A stretch of 64,000 nucleotides of DNA from Gammaproteobacteria bacterium (GCA_021773305.1 JAJFKH010000057.1:1-64000); one strand, 5' to 3'; shown: positions 29,005 through 39,810, counted from the first letter of the stretch. A program made the numbers and translations. Notes: generated from the sequence alone by a model not told the origin.

Positions 29005-30167
29005 TGATACTTGATTTGTGGTTGTTAGTACTACCTGTTGCCGCGTTTAGTGGGTGGTATTTAGGAAAAAATCGTAATGACCTTAATGATTCTTCTACTG
29101 TTTGGCCCCAAGATTATTTAACAGGGCTGAATTATCTTTTGAACGAGCAACCGGATAAAGCGGTCGATATTTTCATCAAAATGCTAGAAGTTGACAGTGA
29201 AACCGTTGAAACACATCTTGCTTTAGGAAATCTGTTTCGTCGCCGCGGTGAAGTGGATCGGGCAATCCGTATCCATCAAAATTTAATTGCAAGACCCAAC
29301 CTGGAAAAATCCCAACGGGTGCAAGCAATGCTCGCCCTGGGTCGCGACTACATGTTAGCAGGAGTGCTTGATAGAGCTGAACGATTGTTCTTGGAAGTCA
29401 TTGATGCGGGAATTTATGCAGCGGATAGTTTGAAATATTTATTAGATATTTACGAACAAGAAAAAGATTGGGAAAAATGTATTTCTATTGCTCAAAAAAT
29501 TGAAGTGACCCTTGGGGACTCCATGCGCTCTGTGATTGCCCATTACTATTGTGAATTAGCACTTGAAGATTATTCTGTGGTGAATGATGAGCAGCGTTTT
29601 CGTTATTTAAAGCGAGCTTTAAACGTCGATAAAAAATGCGTGAGAGCTGTTTTAATAGCGGGGAGTTGGGAAGCAGAAGAAGGTAACTATAAAGCGGCTA
29701 TTCGTTCTTACAAAAAAGTAAAAGAACAAGATCCTGATTATTTATCGGAAGCCATACCGCCGCTTATTACCTGTTACCAAAAAATTGGCCAGGAAGCTCA
29801 GTTGATCCAATACTTGCGCTCTTGCTTGGATGAACATCCGAGAATTTCTATTGTTTTAGTACTGTCAGAGCGCTTAAAACACTGGCAAAGTGAGGCTGTA
29901 GCCGCTGATTTTGTGGCGGAGCAATTGCGAGTTCGGCCTTCAATTCGCGGATTAAAACAGTTAATTGAATTGCAAATTAGTCTGTCTGAAGGAAGCGCAA
30001 AAGAAAAGCTTTCATTACTCAAGCAATTGACAGAACAGCTTATCAAAGAAAAGCCGGTTTACCGTTGTGGGAATTGTGGTTTTTCTGGGAAAGTACTGCA
30101 TTGGCAATGTCCCGGCTGTAAGCTATGGAATGTGGTAAAACCTATCCATGGGCTAGAAGGCGACTAG
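29004..30167 (+). CDS. lapB: Lipopolysaccharide assembly protein B
   Basis: Regulates LPS synthesis by presenting LpxC to FtsH. 387 residues: an N-terminal membrane anchor (about 2-20), tandem TPR repeats (for example ALGNLFRRRGEVDRAIRIHQ), and a C-terminal rubredoxin-like metal site with CGNCGFSG and CPGCKLW. All four Cys are present. ATG overlaps the lapA stop. Confidence 0.95.
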   Translation: MILDLWLLVLPVAAFSGWYLGKNRNDLNDSSTVWPQDYLTGLNYLLNEQPDKAVDIFIKMLEVDSETVETHLALGNLFRRRGEVDRAIRIHQNLIARPNLEKSQRVQAMLALGRDYMLAGVLDRAERLFLEVIDAGIYAADSLKYLLDIYEQEKDWEKCISIAQKIEVTLGDSMRSVIAHYYCELALEDYSVVNDEQRFRYLKRALNVDKKCVRAVLIAGSWEAEEGNYKAAIRSYKKVKEQDPDYLSEAIPPLITCYQKIGQEAQLIQYLRSCLDEHPRISIVLVLSERLKHWQSEAVAADFVAEQLRVRPSIRGLKQLIELQISLSEGSAKEKLSLLKQLTEQLIKEKPVYRCGNCGFSGKVLHWQCPGCKLWNVVKPIHGLEGD

Positions 30168-30174
30168 GTCATAC

Positions 30175-31401
30175 TTATTGCGACAAGTATAAAGAACTAT
30201 CAATTAACTGCCAAATGCTGTCGAATCCCTTTAAGTAGACTTTTTGTTTCTTACTCGCTTCAACATCAGGATCTTTCTCAAGATTACTCAGCACAATAAT
30301 GCTGATATTACGGTCGGGCAAAAAAAGTAAACCGGAGTTAAATCCATCAATCCGTCCCTGATAACTATAGAGCATGCCAAATTGAGTGCTTTCCATACTC
30401 AACCCATATCCTTCGCTGTCGTTATCGGCATAAGGAGTTACCATAAGATCGTAAAGAGGCTTTGGAAGCACTTTACTCGTGGTGTGTAGGGCTGTATTCC
30501 ATTTTTCTAAGTCACGCACGGTACTGATCAAATTGCCTGAGCCTTTTGTATTGCTTAAATCAATCAGCCAATGGAGAGAGCGAAATGTATTTTGTTTTTG
30601 AGTGGGATCATAGAAAATGGGTTCAACAAGTTTTGGATTGTTTTCTCGGATTACTTGATGATTTCCTTCCTCCGCAACAAAACTGTCTTGCATTTGCAGG
30701 GGGATCAAGAAATTTTCTTCAATATATTGCTTGTAAGTACGGCGTGTAATACTTTCTATAATTTCAGCAATCAAAAGGTAATTGGTGTTGGAGTATGCAT
30801 AGCTGCTACCGGGAGTAAATAAGGGAGGGGCATTTTTTATGAGTTGAATCAGTTGATAAGGCTTGTGAGTTTCAGCGAAAAAGGGGATACCTTGGGTATT
30901 TTTTTTAGTAAAAGCATCTTGTTCAGTATAGTTAGAAAGCCCCGATGTGTGGGTTAATAACTGATGTAACGTAATTTCATTCGCCCACTCAGGCATTTTA
31001 CCATGCCAGATTGAATGGGCGTTGGGGAGATAAACACTAATTGGGCGATCTAGGCTCGCTTGGATGCTTTCCTGGGCTTCAGAGTCATTTTCAGGGCTGT
31101 GGTTTTTGTTATTGAGTGCGTGGAGTAGTGCTGCCGCGGTAAATTGCTTGCTCAATGAACCTATCATAAATTGGTTGTAGAGGCGCAGGTTGGATTTTTG
31201 ATCGGGTGTTATATAGCCATCTGCAAGTTCTGTGGTAAATGTTTCATCCTCGGCAAGTAAAATGGTGCTATTAATATCTGTTCCTTTAATGAGCTGCATA
31301 ATTTTTTGTTGTAAGAGTAATAATTGAAAGTCTTTTGCAAGAAGAGGTTGACTAAAAAATAGTAAGCTTAAGCAGATGGTTAAAGCGTATCGTGGAATCA
31401 T
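30175..31401 (-). CDS. Secreted beta-lactamase-family serine hydrolase
   Basis: Class C beta-lactamase/penicillin-binding-protein-like hydrolase, probably an esterase or D-alanyl peptidase. Signal peptide at 1-22. Ser82-x-x-Lys85 (GSLSKQF) is the nucleophile motif, Tyr-Ser-Asn in YAYSNTNY the second, and the later SYQGRIDGFNSG region supplies the third motif (HxG/KxG is replaced by a GRIDG-like run). 408 residues. Convergent with lapB; only eight bases separate the two stops. Confidence 0.85.
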   Translation of the reverse strand: MIPRYALTICLSLLFFSQPLLAKDFQLLLLQQKIMQLIKGTDINSTILLAEDETFTTELADGYITPDQKSNLRLYNQFMIGSLSKQFTAAALLHALNNKNHSPENDSEAQESIQASLDRPISVYLPNAHSIWHGKMPEWANEITLHQLLTHTSGLSNYTEQDAFTKKNTQGIPFFAETHKPYQLIQLIKNAPPLFTPGSSYAYSNTNYLLIAEIIESITRRTYKQYIEENFLIPLQMQDSFVAEEGNHQVIRENNPKLVEPIFYDPTQKQNTFRSLHWLIDLSNTKGSGNLISTVRDLEKWNTALHTTSKVLPKPLYDLMVTPYADNDSEGYGLSMESTQFGMLYSYQGRIDGFNSGLLFLPDRNISIIVLSNLEKDPDVEASKKQKVYLKGFDSIWQLIDSSLYLSQ

Positions 31402-31470
31402 TGCATAGGCTCCGAAGGGATTTTACCTTATATAAAAATTGTAACAGAGAAGAAAAATTAATCCAGAAAT

Positions 31471-31501
31471 CAGTTAAAGCATAAAAAATAAATTTTAACT
31501 G
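31471..31501. promoter_or_regulatory. 8-bp inverted repeat in the divergent serine hydrolase/comEA region
   Basis: CAGTTAAA (31471-31478) and TTTAACTG (31494-31501) form a perfect inverted repeat with 15-nt spacing, midway between the divergent genes. It could be an operator; no regulator is suggested by the context. Confidence 0.3.
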
Positions 31502-31568
31502 GACTTTATATTCTTTTGTGCTTTAATTTAAAATGTTTTTAAAGTTAATTTACACAGGGAGATGTTTT

Positions 31569-31877
31569 ATGCAAAAAATGTTCAACACAATTTTTTTTAG
31601 TTTAATGGTTCTTGGAGTGATTCATTCTCCAATTGTCTTAGCTGAAGAGGTTACACAGCCAGCTGTGTCTCAGAGTGCTCAAGCAAAAGTGAATATTAAT
31701 CAGGCAAATCTGGCACAGTTAGTTGCTGTCAAAGGATTGGGGGAAAAAAAGGCAAAGTCGATTATTGCTTATCGGGAAAAAAAGGGGGCTTTTACCGATT
31801 TGAGTGACTTAGTCAATGTCAGCGGGATCAGCGAGCGTCTTATGAAAAAAATCAGTGGAGATCTCACGGTAGGATAA
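31569..31877 (+). CDS. ComEA-family helix-hairpin-helix protein
   Basis: Periplasmic DNA-binding protein of the ComEA type, used in DNA uptake. ATG 31569 has GGGAG upstream and gives a 102-residue protein with a signal peptide (cleaved about residue 25, VLA-EE) and one (HhH)2 unit: VNINQANLAQLVAVKGLGEKKA then FTDLSDLVNVSGISE. Short single-domain ComEA of this size occurs in many gammaproteobacteria. Confidence 0.88.
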   Translation: MQKMFNTIFFSLMVLGVIHSPIVLAEEVTQPAVSQSAQAKVNINQANLAQLVAVKGLGEKKAKSIIAYREKKGAFTDLSDLVNVSGISERLMKKISGDLTVG

Positions 31878-31945
31878 TCATTAGGGGTTTATACTCGCTG
31901 AATTTTCTGTAGAATGGGCTTTTGATATCGCGATTTCTGAGGCAT

Positions 31946-33430
31946 ATGAAATTATTGATTAGCAAAAGCCCCTTGTTTTGGGCTGCTGTTTTAAGTGGAT
32001 CCTTAGCTATTTACTTATTGCCTATTGTTGGGCAATTAAATACGGATGGTATATTTTATCTGCGGGTAGCTCAACAATTCCTCGATACGCCGATGGAACT
32101 GCATTCTGTGAGTCAGCAGAGCTTGTACGGCTGGTCGTTTTTTTCCATATTGATTGCTCTTATTAGTTATATTGGACAGATATCGTTGGTAAATTCCGCG
32201 CAGATCCTCTGTGTGATTTTTCAAATTACTATGGCAATTGGATTTGTCTTAGTCATTAAGCAATTAGGTGGTTCGAACCGTGCGCAATGGTTGGGTTTAG
32301 TCTGTTTGTTAGCTTTGCCTCATTTAAATGATTATCGCTCCTATATTATTCGAGATTTTGGCTATTGGGCAGGGTATATTTTTGCACTTTGGGCATTACT
32401 CAGCTTTTTTCGCCAGCGTTCGTGGGGACTTGCTTTGTTATGGGGAATGGCAAGCTTACTGGGTACTCTGTTCCGTGTGGAAGGGATTTTATTTTGGCTC
32501 CTTTTGCCCTGGATCTATTGGTTTAAAGAAGAGACGTCATTAAGACAAAAGGCTTTTGGATTTTTGCAGTTAAATACAGTACTCATTTCATTGGGGATTA
32601 TTGTTTCAATATTGCTCGCCGCGGATAAAAAAGTTGATTTGTCAATTTTTTCCCGATTGGATGAATTTAATATTTTTTTTCATAATGGTTTATCCATTGC
32701 AAAACAGCATTACCACAGCATCTTAGGGCAAATGCAATCTTTGCAAACCAATGAACTCGCTGTTAGAGCATTACCTAATGTCTTTGCTTTTGGTTTGATA
32801 GCTTATTTTTTCTATAAGATTTTTAGTGTGACAAGCCTTTTTTTCTCAGGGATTATGTTCTACGGCATGCTAAAGACACGCCCCAACTTTTCTCGATCAG
32901 ACTGGTTTATCCTCTCAGGCAGCATTATTATCAACATGCTCGTGTTGAGTTTTTTCTTAGGATTATTTTTGTTTTTGTCAGGTCGCTACGTCATGGCCTT
33001 AAGTTTAACCTTACTTGTTTTTCTACCTTTTATTTTAGACAAGCTTTTGACTGTGTTTGATCAATATTGGGTAAAAGTGCTCTTTGCCTCTTTTATTTTA
33101 TTTTCAATGGGAGATGCTTTAATTGCGACAGGCCCTTCTAAAGGGTATCTTAAAAAAGCCGGTCATTGGTTAGCAGAAGAGCTGCCTGATACCACCCCCC
33201 TGTATACGAATTCAGAACATCTTTTATTTTATGCAAAAGGTGCTGTGCCTGACTGGGAAAATTGGTTGATACATTCCGAGCCTAAACCTGTGACAGGCTA
33301 TGTAGCACTGCGTTCAAGCCATAAACGTCAATTACCTGAAATTCAGTTAAATTTAGTGAATAATCAAGCACCTATAAAAGTATTTTCAAATAATTATGAT
33401 GATAATGTGAGTGTTTGGTATGTTGAGTAA
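31946..33430 (+). CDS. Polytopic membrane protein, GT-C glycosyltransferase-like
   Basis: About ten hydrophobic helices over 494 residues. The first periplasmic loop has an acidic residue in NTDGIFYLRVAQQFL, as in PMT/ArnT-type glycosyltransferases that use lipid-linked sugars. C-terminal about 90 residues (from ALIATGPSKGY) form a soluble domain. ATG 31946 is preferred over TTG 31922 because of GAGG just upstream. Family assignment is by topology and this one motif; donor and acceptor are unknown. Confidence 0.6.
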   Translation: MKLLISKSPLFWAAVLSGSLAIYLLPIVGQLNTDGIFYLRVAQQFLDTPMELHSVSQQSLYGWSFFSILIALISYIGQISLVNSAQILCVIFQITMAIGFVLVIKQLGGSNRAQWLGLVCLLALPHLNDYRSYIIRDFGYWAGYIFALWALLSFFRQRSWGLALLWGMASLLGTLFRVEGILFWLLLPWIYWFKEETSLRQKAFGFLQLNTVLISLGIIVSILLAADKKVDLSIFSRLDEFNIFFHNGLSIAKQHYHSILGQMQSLQTNELAVRALPNVFAFGLIAYFFYKIFSVTSLFFSGIMFYGMLKTRPNFSRSDWFILSGSIIINMLVLSFFLGLFLFLSGRYVMALSLTLLVFLPFILDKLLTVFDQYWVKVLFASFILFSMGDALIATGPSKGYLKKAGHWLAEELPDTTPLYTNSEHLLFYAKGAVPDWENWLIHSEPKPVTGYVALRSSHKRQLPEIQLNLVNNQAPIKVFSNNYDDNVSVWYVE

Positions 33431-33451
33431 GCTATTACTTCTAAGTTATTA

Positions 33452-34090
33452 TCAATGAAGATCATGTGAGTGGCGTTCAAGCAATTTTTCAGCGGTGGTA
33501 ATTATTTTTTTTCGAGAAAAGAAAAGTTGCCATCGGTTGCCTCCGACTTGTTGCCACAGTATGGCTGAGCGTAAACCTGCGAGGAGCATCACACGAAGTT
33601 TTTGCATATTCTCAGGCAGACGTAAAAACTCAGATTCTGATTGTATATGAATTCTATAGTCCAATGTACTGACTGTATCGGCATAAGCTTTCGCAAGATC
33701 GGCAATGATGATGGGATCATCTTTTGGATAATATTCCAGTTTGGGTGCTATATGCTGGATTTTATGGCCAAGAGAATCTAAGGTTATTTTCTCCCGTTGT
33801 AATATTTTCTGTAGATGCATTAGAGCCACTAAATAACGGCTGAGTTCCTGCTCTTCAAATTCAAATTTAACATGATACAAACGGTGCAAGTTTTTCAAGC
33901 CGAGAGATAGCCCATTGAGATCACCATAAACATCGACTATGTCTGAAGGGTTTTGCTGAAAAATACTGTGAATGGCTGTGCTAAAGGCTTGTTCATCGAT
34001 AATTTTATTAATGGAAAAGTCTTTCACCAAAGCAGCGCTTTGGAAAATGCCAGCAAGAGCTATGGTAATCTTGTCGAAATCTTTAGCCAA
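33452..34090 (-). CDS. hflD: High frequency lysogenization protein HflD
   Basis: Membrane-associated helical protein first found as a lambda CII-binding factor; its native role is unclear. DFDKITIALAGIFQSAALV aligns with the E. coli HflD start. There are two TTG candidates; 34090 (MAKDFDK) sits about 9 bases after GAGGA and matches the E. coli MAK start better than 34096. 212 residues. Directly downstream of mnmA, as in E. coli. Confidence 0.9.
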   Translation of the reverse strand: MAKDFDKITIALAGIFQSAALVKDFSINKIIDEQAFSTAIHSIFQQNPSDIVDVYGDLNGLSLGLKNLHRLYHVKFEFEEQELSRYLVALMHLQKILQREKITLDSLGHKIQHIAPKLEYYPKDDPIIIADLAKAYADTVSTLDYRIHIQSESEFLRLPENMQKLRVMLLAGLRSAILWQQVGGNRWQLFFSRKKIITTAEKLLERHSHDLH

Positions 34091-34102
34091 AATCAACTGT
34101 CC

Positions 34103-35176
34103 TCATATAGCTTGGTGAATCGTTGCGCCCCCCAAGCATTGTTCTTTGTCATAAAAAACAATGGATTGCCCTGGTGTAATTGCCCGTTGGGGTGAGTCAA
34201 ATGTTATTTGAAAATCCTTCTCATTTCCAAGCTCGATGACACAAGCTTGATCCTCTTGTCGATAGCGGGTTTTGGCAGCGCACCTGAAGGGGTATTCTAC
34301 CGAATGCGAAATCCAATAGGGTTCGCTACATACTAGCTTATCGGCAAATAGTCGAAGATGATTAACCCCTTGACCGACAATTAGTTGATTTTTTTTCAAA
34401 TCTTTAGCGAGGGTGTACCAAGGCTCTTCCGTTGCATTTCGCAACCCGCCTAGGCCAATGCCTTTGCGTTGACCGATTGTATAGTACATTAATCCATCAT
34501 GTTGACCGAGAACATTCCCAACTTCATCTACAATCTCTCCTGGTTGTGCGGGGAGATATTGATTGAGGAATGTTTTGAATTTTCGCTCGCCGATAAAACA
34601 AATGCCAGTACTGTCCTTTTTTTGGGAATTTAAAAATTCTGCTTTTTGGGCAAGTAGCCGTACTGCGGGCTTTTCAAGCTCTCCAATGGGAAAGAGACAG
34701 TGTTTAAGTTGCTTTTGCCCAAGAGTATAGAGAAAGTAGCTTTGATCTTTATTTTTGTCCACTCCCTTGAGTAGTGAAAATTTATCATTGGCATAGCCTC
34801 TACGGACATAGTGTCCCGTTGCAATAGCGTCAGCACCGAGATCCAGGGCATAGTTGAGAAAGGCATTAAATTTTATTTCTTTATTACATAGAATATCGGG
34901 GTTTGGAGTTCTGCCTGCTTTGTATTCGGATAGGAAGATTTCAAACACTTTTTCCCAATATTGTTCTGCAAAATTAACTGTGTGCAATGTAATTCCAAGT
35001 TTATCGCAAACATTTTGTGCATCGGCACTGTCTTCTGCCGCAGAGCAAAAGTCATCGTCGTCCTCCCAGTTTTTCATGAAAAGTCCTTCCACATGGTGGC
35101 CTTGCTGCTGGAGCAACAGAGCTGCCACAGAAGAGTCTACTCCTCCGGATAGTCCAACAATAATTTTTTTCTTCAT
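34103..35176 (-). CDS. mnmA: tRNA-specific 2-thiouridylase MnmA
   Basis: Thiolates U34 of tRNA-Lys, Glu and Gln. PP-loop GLSGGVDSS at 8-16, catalytic Cys97 ([10 protein letters not shown]) and Cys193 ([10 protein letters not shown]) as expected, and the C-terminal beta-barrel. 357 residues. Divergent from icd and coupled to hflD. Confidence 0.97.
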   Translation of the reverse strand: MKKKIIVGLSGGVDSSVAALLLQQQGHHVEGLFMKNWEDDDDFCSAAEDSADAQNVCDKLGITLHTVNFAEQYWEKVFEIFLSEYKAGRTPNPDILCNKEIKFNAFLNYALDLGADAIATGHYVRRGYANDKFSLLKGVDKNKDQSYFLYTLGQKQLKHCLFPIGELEKPAVRLLAQKAEFLNSQKKDSTGICFIGERKFKTFLNQYLPAQPGEIVDEVGNVLGQHDGLMYYTIGQRKGIGLGGLRNATEEPWYTLAKDLKKNQLIVGQGVNHLRLFADKLVCSEPYWISHSVEYPFRCAAKTRYRQEDQACVIELGNEKDFQITFDSPQRAITPGQSIVFYDKEQCLGGATIHQAI

Positions 35177-35301
35177 GGGGTGTACTATTTCTTTATTTCA
35201 GTTCAGTGGGGACAATTCTTGACCTTATAGAAGCCATTGTCAAGGATATAGAGGTCAGGGTATCATGACCCCTTTGCATTCATAACAGCAAGGAGTTCAG
35301 T

Positions 35302-36552
35302 ATGGTTCCCAATAATCTTCCCGATAATGGCGAAAAAATAACAGTCCATGAAGACGGTTCCCTAAATGTCCCAGAAAATCCCATCATCCCTTATATCGAA
35401 GGCGATGGTATTGGCGTGGATGTGACCCCAGTCATGCTTAAAGTTGTCAATGAAGCCGTGGAAAAAGCTTATTCTGGTAAGCGCAAGATTGCTTGGATGG
35501 AAATTTATGCTGGTGAAAAATCTACCGCTCATTATGGTGCCGATGTGTGGCTTTCTGATGAAACCATGGATGCCATAAAAACCTATCGAGTAGCGATTAA
35601 AGGGCCGCTTACAACGCCCGTGGGAGGGGGGATTCGCTCTCTAAACGTCACCTTGCGCCAACAACTCGATCTCTATATTTGTTTGCGCCCTGTGCGTTAT
35701 TACACTGGGACTCCAAGTCCTGTGCGAGAGCCATGGAAAACAGATATGGTCATTTTTCGAGAAAATTCTGAAGATATTTATGCGGGTATTGAGTGGCAGG
35801 CTGGTACAGCAGAAGCCAAACGTGTGATTGATTTTTTACAGAATGAAATGGATGTGCAGAAAATCCGCTTCCCAATGGATTGTGGTATCGGTGTTAAGCC
35901 AGTTTCTAAGGCTGGGACGTCCCGGTTGGTAGCATCTGCAATTCAATATGCCGTCGATAATGATCGTGATTCTGTGACCTTGGTTCATAAAGGTAACATT
36001 ATGAAGTTTACCGAAGGCGCGTTTAAAGATTGGGGATATGAAGTTGCGCGGGAAAAATTTGCAGCGGAGCCATTGGATGGTGGCCCTTGGCATCAGATGA
36101 CAAACCCAAAGACAGGTAAAAAAATAATCATTAAAGATGTCATTGCCGATGCATTTTTGCAACAAATTTTGTTACGACCAGAAGAATATAGTGTTGTTGC
36201 TACACTTAATTTAAATGGTGATTATATTTCAGACGCATTGGCCGCTCAGGTCGGTGGTATTGGGATTGCGCCAGGAGCGAATATTGGCGATGGTGTGGCA
36301 TTATTTGAAGCAACTCACGGCACAGCACCTAAATATGCTGGAAAAAATAAAGTCAATCCGGGTTCCTTAATTCTTTCCGCAGAAATGATGTTACGCCATT
36401 TAGGTTGGCTAGAGGCCGCAGATTTAATTATTCAAGGAATGGAAAAAGCGATTGCTGCTAAAACAGTGACCTATGATTTTGAACGTTTGATGGAAAATGC
36501 AACATTACTTTCTTGTTCGGAGTTTGGTGATGCAATAATAAAAAATATGTAG
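35302..36552 (+). CDS. icd: NADP-dependent isocitrate dehydrogenase
   Basis: Citric acid cycle enzyme, isocitrate to 2-oxoglutarate. Very close to E. coli Icd, including [10 protein letters not shown], substrate-binding Ser113 (GGGIRSLNV, the AceK phosphorylation site at the same residue number), GNIMKFTEG and the [17 protein letters not shown] block. 416 residues. AGGAG precedes the ATG. An intrinsic terminator follows. Confidence 0.98.
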   Translation: MVPNNLPDNGEKITVHEDGSLNVPENPIIPYIEGDGIGVDVTPVMLKVVNEAVEKAYSGKRKIAWMEIYAGEKSTAHYGADVWLSDETMDAIKTYRVAIKGPLTTPVGGGIRSLNVTLRQQLDLYICLRPVRYYTGTPSPVREPWKTDMVIFRENSEDIYAGIEWQAGTAEAKRVIDFLQNEMDVQKIRFPMDCGIGVKPVSKAGTSRLVASAIQYAVDNDRDSVTLVHKGNIMKFTEGAFKDWGYEVAREKFAAEPLDGGPWHQMTNPKTGKKIIIKDVIADAFLQQILLRPEEYSVVATLNLNGDYISDALAAQVGGIGIAPGANIGDGVALFEATHGTAPKYAGKNKVNPGSLILSAEMMLRHLGWLEAADLIIQGMEKAIAAKTVTYDFERLMENATLLSCSEFGDAIIKNM

Positions 36553-36610
36553 TGGTGGGGGAGGATGTTTTTTTAATCTCTCATCTTATATTTATTATTT
36601 TGACCAGAAG

Positions 36611-36637
36611 CCGCGGTCATTTTTTACTGCGGTTTTT
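36611..36637 (+). terminator. Intrinsic terminator after icd
   Basis: CCGCGGT (36611-36617) pairs with ACTGCGG (36626-36632), one G-U pair, followed by TTTTT (36633-36637). Confidence 0.75.
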
Positions 36638-37128
36638 GGGTTTTTGCTTGCAATCGTTCTGGGTAAATGATGGATTGTAAATAAAAAAGACAAGATCCTT
36701 AATCCTCACATAATAATCTTCAAAGATCTATAGTGAAAAACCCATTTTATCAGAAAAACGACTATGATTTTAGATAGGGGATACGATTTTATGGATAAAA
36801 ATTGTTACAAAGCCCTTTTTGTTCGAGTCACTTAATCTGCTGGTAATGTTTATCTAGGAGAATAGAAATAGAGCGCAGGGTTTTTGCGAGTAAAGATTCT
36901 GGTTAAAGTGGCGATAACAAGGAATATGTCGCTGTTGCAGAGCTAGGAAGCTTACCGCGGACAACTGAAGCGTCATTGTTTTTTTTTTGATGTTGCTTGT
37001 CCAAGTGGGCGAAAAGGATTGAGTTATTTATAGCTAACGGATAAAAAACAAACATCTTGCGTAAGGGACGAACACAGTGAAGGCATGTATTTGTCGCAGC
37101 ATAAAGAGTCATAAGGTTGGAGGTTGTA
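36638..37128. other. 491-bp gene-free region upstream of clpA
   Basis: No credible gene was found on either strand. clpS, which usually lies here in gammaproteobacteria, is not recognisable in any frame: its conserved VILLNDDYTPM-type block was not seen. GGAGG at 37118-37122 region serves clpA. The region may hold the clpA promoter and leader. Confidence 0.5.
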
Positions 37129-39396
37129 ATGTTAAGTAAAGAGCTTGAATACACACTAAATATGGCGTTCAGGCAAGCTAGGGAGAAATTTCATGAATTT
37201 ATGACTGTTGAACACCTACTACTTTCTCTCCTAGATAATGCGTCAGCTGCTACTGTACTGAGAGCTTGCGGAGCAGATGTTGAGCAAATGCGTCAAGAAT
37301 TAACGAATTATGTTAACGATAATACCGATACGATACCGATCCATGTGGAAGATCAAGAAACTCAACCTACCTTAGGGTTTCAGCGAGTGTTGCAGCGAGC
37401 AGTCTTTCATGTGCAGTCAGCAGGAAAATCTGAAGTTCAAGGTTCTCATGTGTTAGCTGCTATTTTCAGCGAGCAAGATAGCCATGCAGTTTATGTATTA
37501 CAGCAAGAAAATGTTAATCGTTTAGATGTAGTTAACTATGTTTCTCATGGTATTTCTCGGGTGCAACCTGATCCTGAAGAAGAACCCATGGGTGATCCCG
37601 AAATGGAAGAAGAGGGTGAGGGTGGAGCAGGTCTTGGTTCAGCTAGTGCTCTAGAGCTTTATACAACAAACTTGAATTTAAAAGCTTTGAGTGGTCATCT
37701 GGATCCACTCATTGGTCGTGAAGATGAAGTTGAACGGACTATGCAAGTACTATGTCGGCGTAGAAAAAATAACCCACTATTGGTTGGCGAAGCAGGGGTT
37801 GGGAAGACGGCTATTGCAGAGGGATTAGCAAAATTAATCGTGGATGAAAATACCCCAGAAATTTTGTCTAGTAGTGTTATCTATTCTCTGGATTTAGGTA
37901 ATCTTTTAGCCGGTACGAAATATCGTGGTGATTTTGAAAAACGTTTGAAAACACTTTTAAATGAATTACGTCAACAACCTAATGCCGTACTATTTATTGA
38001 TGAAATCCATACTATTATCGGTGCCGGTGCAGCATCTGGTGGGGTCATGGATGCCTCAAATTTGATAAAACCACTGTTGGCCAATGGCGATTTAAAATGT
38101 GTGGGTTCAACCACATTTCAAGAATATCGAACAATTTTTGAAAAAGATAGAGCGTTAGCCAGGCGTTTCCAAAAAATTGACATTGTAGAACCTACAGAAA
38201 ATGAAACTATTCAAATTTTGAAAGGGCTGCGTAAGCGATTTGAAGAACACCACAAATTAAAATATTCTATTAAAGCATTGAAGCTTGCAACAGAATTATC
38301 ATCTCGTTATATCACGGATCGTTTTTTACCTGATAAAGCGATTGATGTTGTGGATGAAGCGGGTGCATATCAAAACTTGCAGCCTGCTAATAAACGTAAA
38401 AAAACAATTGGCCCTCAAGAAATTGAGCAGGTAGTTGCTAAAATGGCTAGGATCCCACCGAAAACAATTTCCCGTGATGACAAAGAAGTGTTGCGTAACT
38501 TGGTTCGAGATCTCAAAATGATGGTCTTTGGACAAGATCAAGCTATTAATGCACTAGGTTCAGCAATTAAACTTGCTAGAGCCGGTTTGCGAGAAATACA
38601 AAAACCTGTGGGATGTTTCTTATTTGCAGGCCCTACAGGGGTCGGTAAAACAGAGGTCACAAAACAATTAGCCAAAGTGCTGGGGGTGGAATTGGTTCGT
38701 TTTGATATGTCAGAATATATGGAAAAACATGCAGTTTCTCGTTTAATTGGTGCACCTCCAGGTTACGTAGGTTACGATCAAGGTGGATTATTGACCGAGG
38801 CTATTACGCAAAAGCCATACAGTGTTTTGTTGCTGGATGAAATTGAAAAAGCCCATTCGGATATTTATAATCTTATGCTGCAAGTGATGGATCACGGTAC
38901 GCTCACGGATAACAATGGTCGTGAGGCTGATTTTAGGCATACGATTATTGTAATGACAACAAATGCTGGTGCTGAATTATTAGAACGCCGTTCTATTGGT
39001 TTTACAGAACAAGATCACAGTGAAGATTCTCTTGAGTCTGTGAATCGAATTTTTAGCCCAGAATTTCGTAATCGCTTAGACAGTGTTATTCAATTCAAGC
39101 ATTTGAGCATAGAAACAATTTTCAATGTGGTGAATAAATTCATTATGGAATTAGAAGTGCAGCTTGAACAACATGATGTCAGCTTAGAAGTTTCTGATGA
39201 AGCCCATCAATGGATTGCAAAAAATGGTTACGATAAAGCCATGGGTGCACGTCCTATGGCACGCTTGATACAAGATAAAATTAAGAAACCCCTTGCCGAG
39301 GAATTATTATTTGGGCAGCTGACCGAGGGCGGAGCTGTTGAGCTGGTTGTAAAAAATGATGCCATTGAGCTTGATATTAAAGAAGCGTGCCACTAA
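37129..39396 (+). CDS. clpA: ATP-dependent Clp protease ATP-binding subunit ClpA
   Basis: AAA+ unfoldase of ClpAP. Start is ATG 37129 (MLSKELEYTLNMAF), which aligns with E. coli and follows GGAGG. The N-domain (1-140) is followed by an acidic linker, AAA1 with GEAGVGKT, AAA2 with GPTGVGKT, and the ClpP-binding IG(F/L) loop region (RRSIGFTEQ). 755 residues, close to the usual 758. Convergent with infA. Confidence 0.97.
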   Translation: MLSKELEYTLNMAFRQAREKFHEFMTVEHLLLSLLDNASAATVLRACGADVEQMRQELTNYVNDNTDTIPIHVEDQETQPTLGFQRVLQRAVFHVQSAGKSEVQGSHVLAAIFSEQDSHAVYVLQQENVNRLDVVNYVSHGISRVQPDPEEEPMGDPEMEEEGEGGAGLGSASALELYTTNLNLKALSGHLDPLIGREDEVERTMQVLCRRRKNNPLLVGEAGVGKTAIAEGLAKLIVDENTPEILSSSVIYSLDLGNLLAGTKYRGDFEKRLKTLLNELRQQPNAVLFIDEIHTIIGAGAASGGVMDASNLIKPLLANGDLKCVGSTTFQEYRTIFEKDRALARRFQKIDIVEPTENETIQILKGLRKRFEEHHKLKYSIKALKLATELSSRYITDRFLPDKAIDVVDEAGAYQNLQPANKRKKTIGPQEIEQVVAKMARIPPKTISRDDKEVLRNLVRDLKMMVFGQDQAINALGSAIKLARAGLREIQKPVGCFLFAGPTGVGKTEVTKQLAKVLGVELVRFDMSEYMEKHAVSRLIGAPPGYVGYDQGGLLTEAITQKPYSVLLLDEIEKAHSDIYNLMLQVMDHGTLTDNNGREADFRHTIIVMTTNAGAELLERRSIGFTEQDHSEDSLESVNRIFSPEFRNRLDSVIQFKHLSIETIFNVVNKFIMELEVQLEQHDVSLEVSDEAHQWIAKNGYDKAMGARPMARLIQDKIKKPLAEELLFGQLTEGGAVELVVKNDAIELDIKEACH

Positions 39397-39399
39397 GCA

Positions 39400-39648
39400 C
39401 TATTCTTCTTTAGGCTTGGGCTTCTTGCCATCTTTACTGCGGAATGTGATTCGTCCCTTACTTAGATCGTAAGGCGTCATTTCCACTGTGACGCGATCGC
39501 TGGTCAAAATCCTAATGTAATTTTTACGCATTTTCCCAGAAATATGTGCAGTTACTATGTGACCATTATCCAATTCTACGCGAAACATCGTGTTGGGCAA
39601 GGTTTCAATAACTGTTCCTTCCATTTCGAGCTGATCTTCTTTAGCCAT
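39400..39648 (-). CDS. infA: Translation initiation factor IF-1
   Basis: OB-fold protein of the ribosomal A site. [29 protein letters not shown] and [10 protein letters not shown] are characteristic. 82 residues, with a C-terminal basic extension ([10 protein letters not shown]) about ten residues longer than E. coli IF-1. The stop is three bases from the clpA stop. Confidence 0.98.
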   Translation of the reverse strand: MAKEDQLEMEGTVIETLPNTMFRVELDNGHIVTAHISGKMRKNYIRILTSDRVTVEMTPYDLSKGRITFRSKDGKKPKPKEE

Positions 39649-39810
39649 CTAGCATTTCTCTCTGAGCATTAAGCGGGCATACAATGATGCCTGATTGTGA
39701 GCAAATTGCAATCTTTTTTTTAGTATATGCCGAGTAAGTGAATTGGCTATTGATTTTCAAGCCTAAAAGACAAATAATTAGGGTTATCTCTAGTATATGG
39801 GGCCTCATGG

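Noticed and set aside
36903-37154. 83-codon open frame on the minus strand upstream of clpA, and possible clpS remnant
   Set aside because: It overlaps the clpA ribosome site and start, and shows no recognisable domain. No ClpS-like block was found in any frame.
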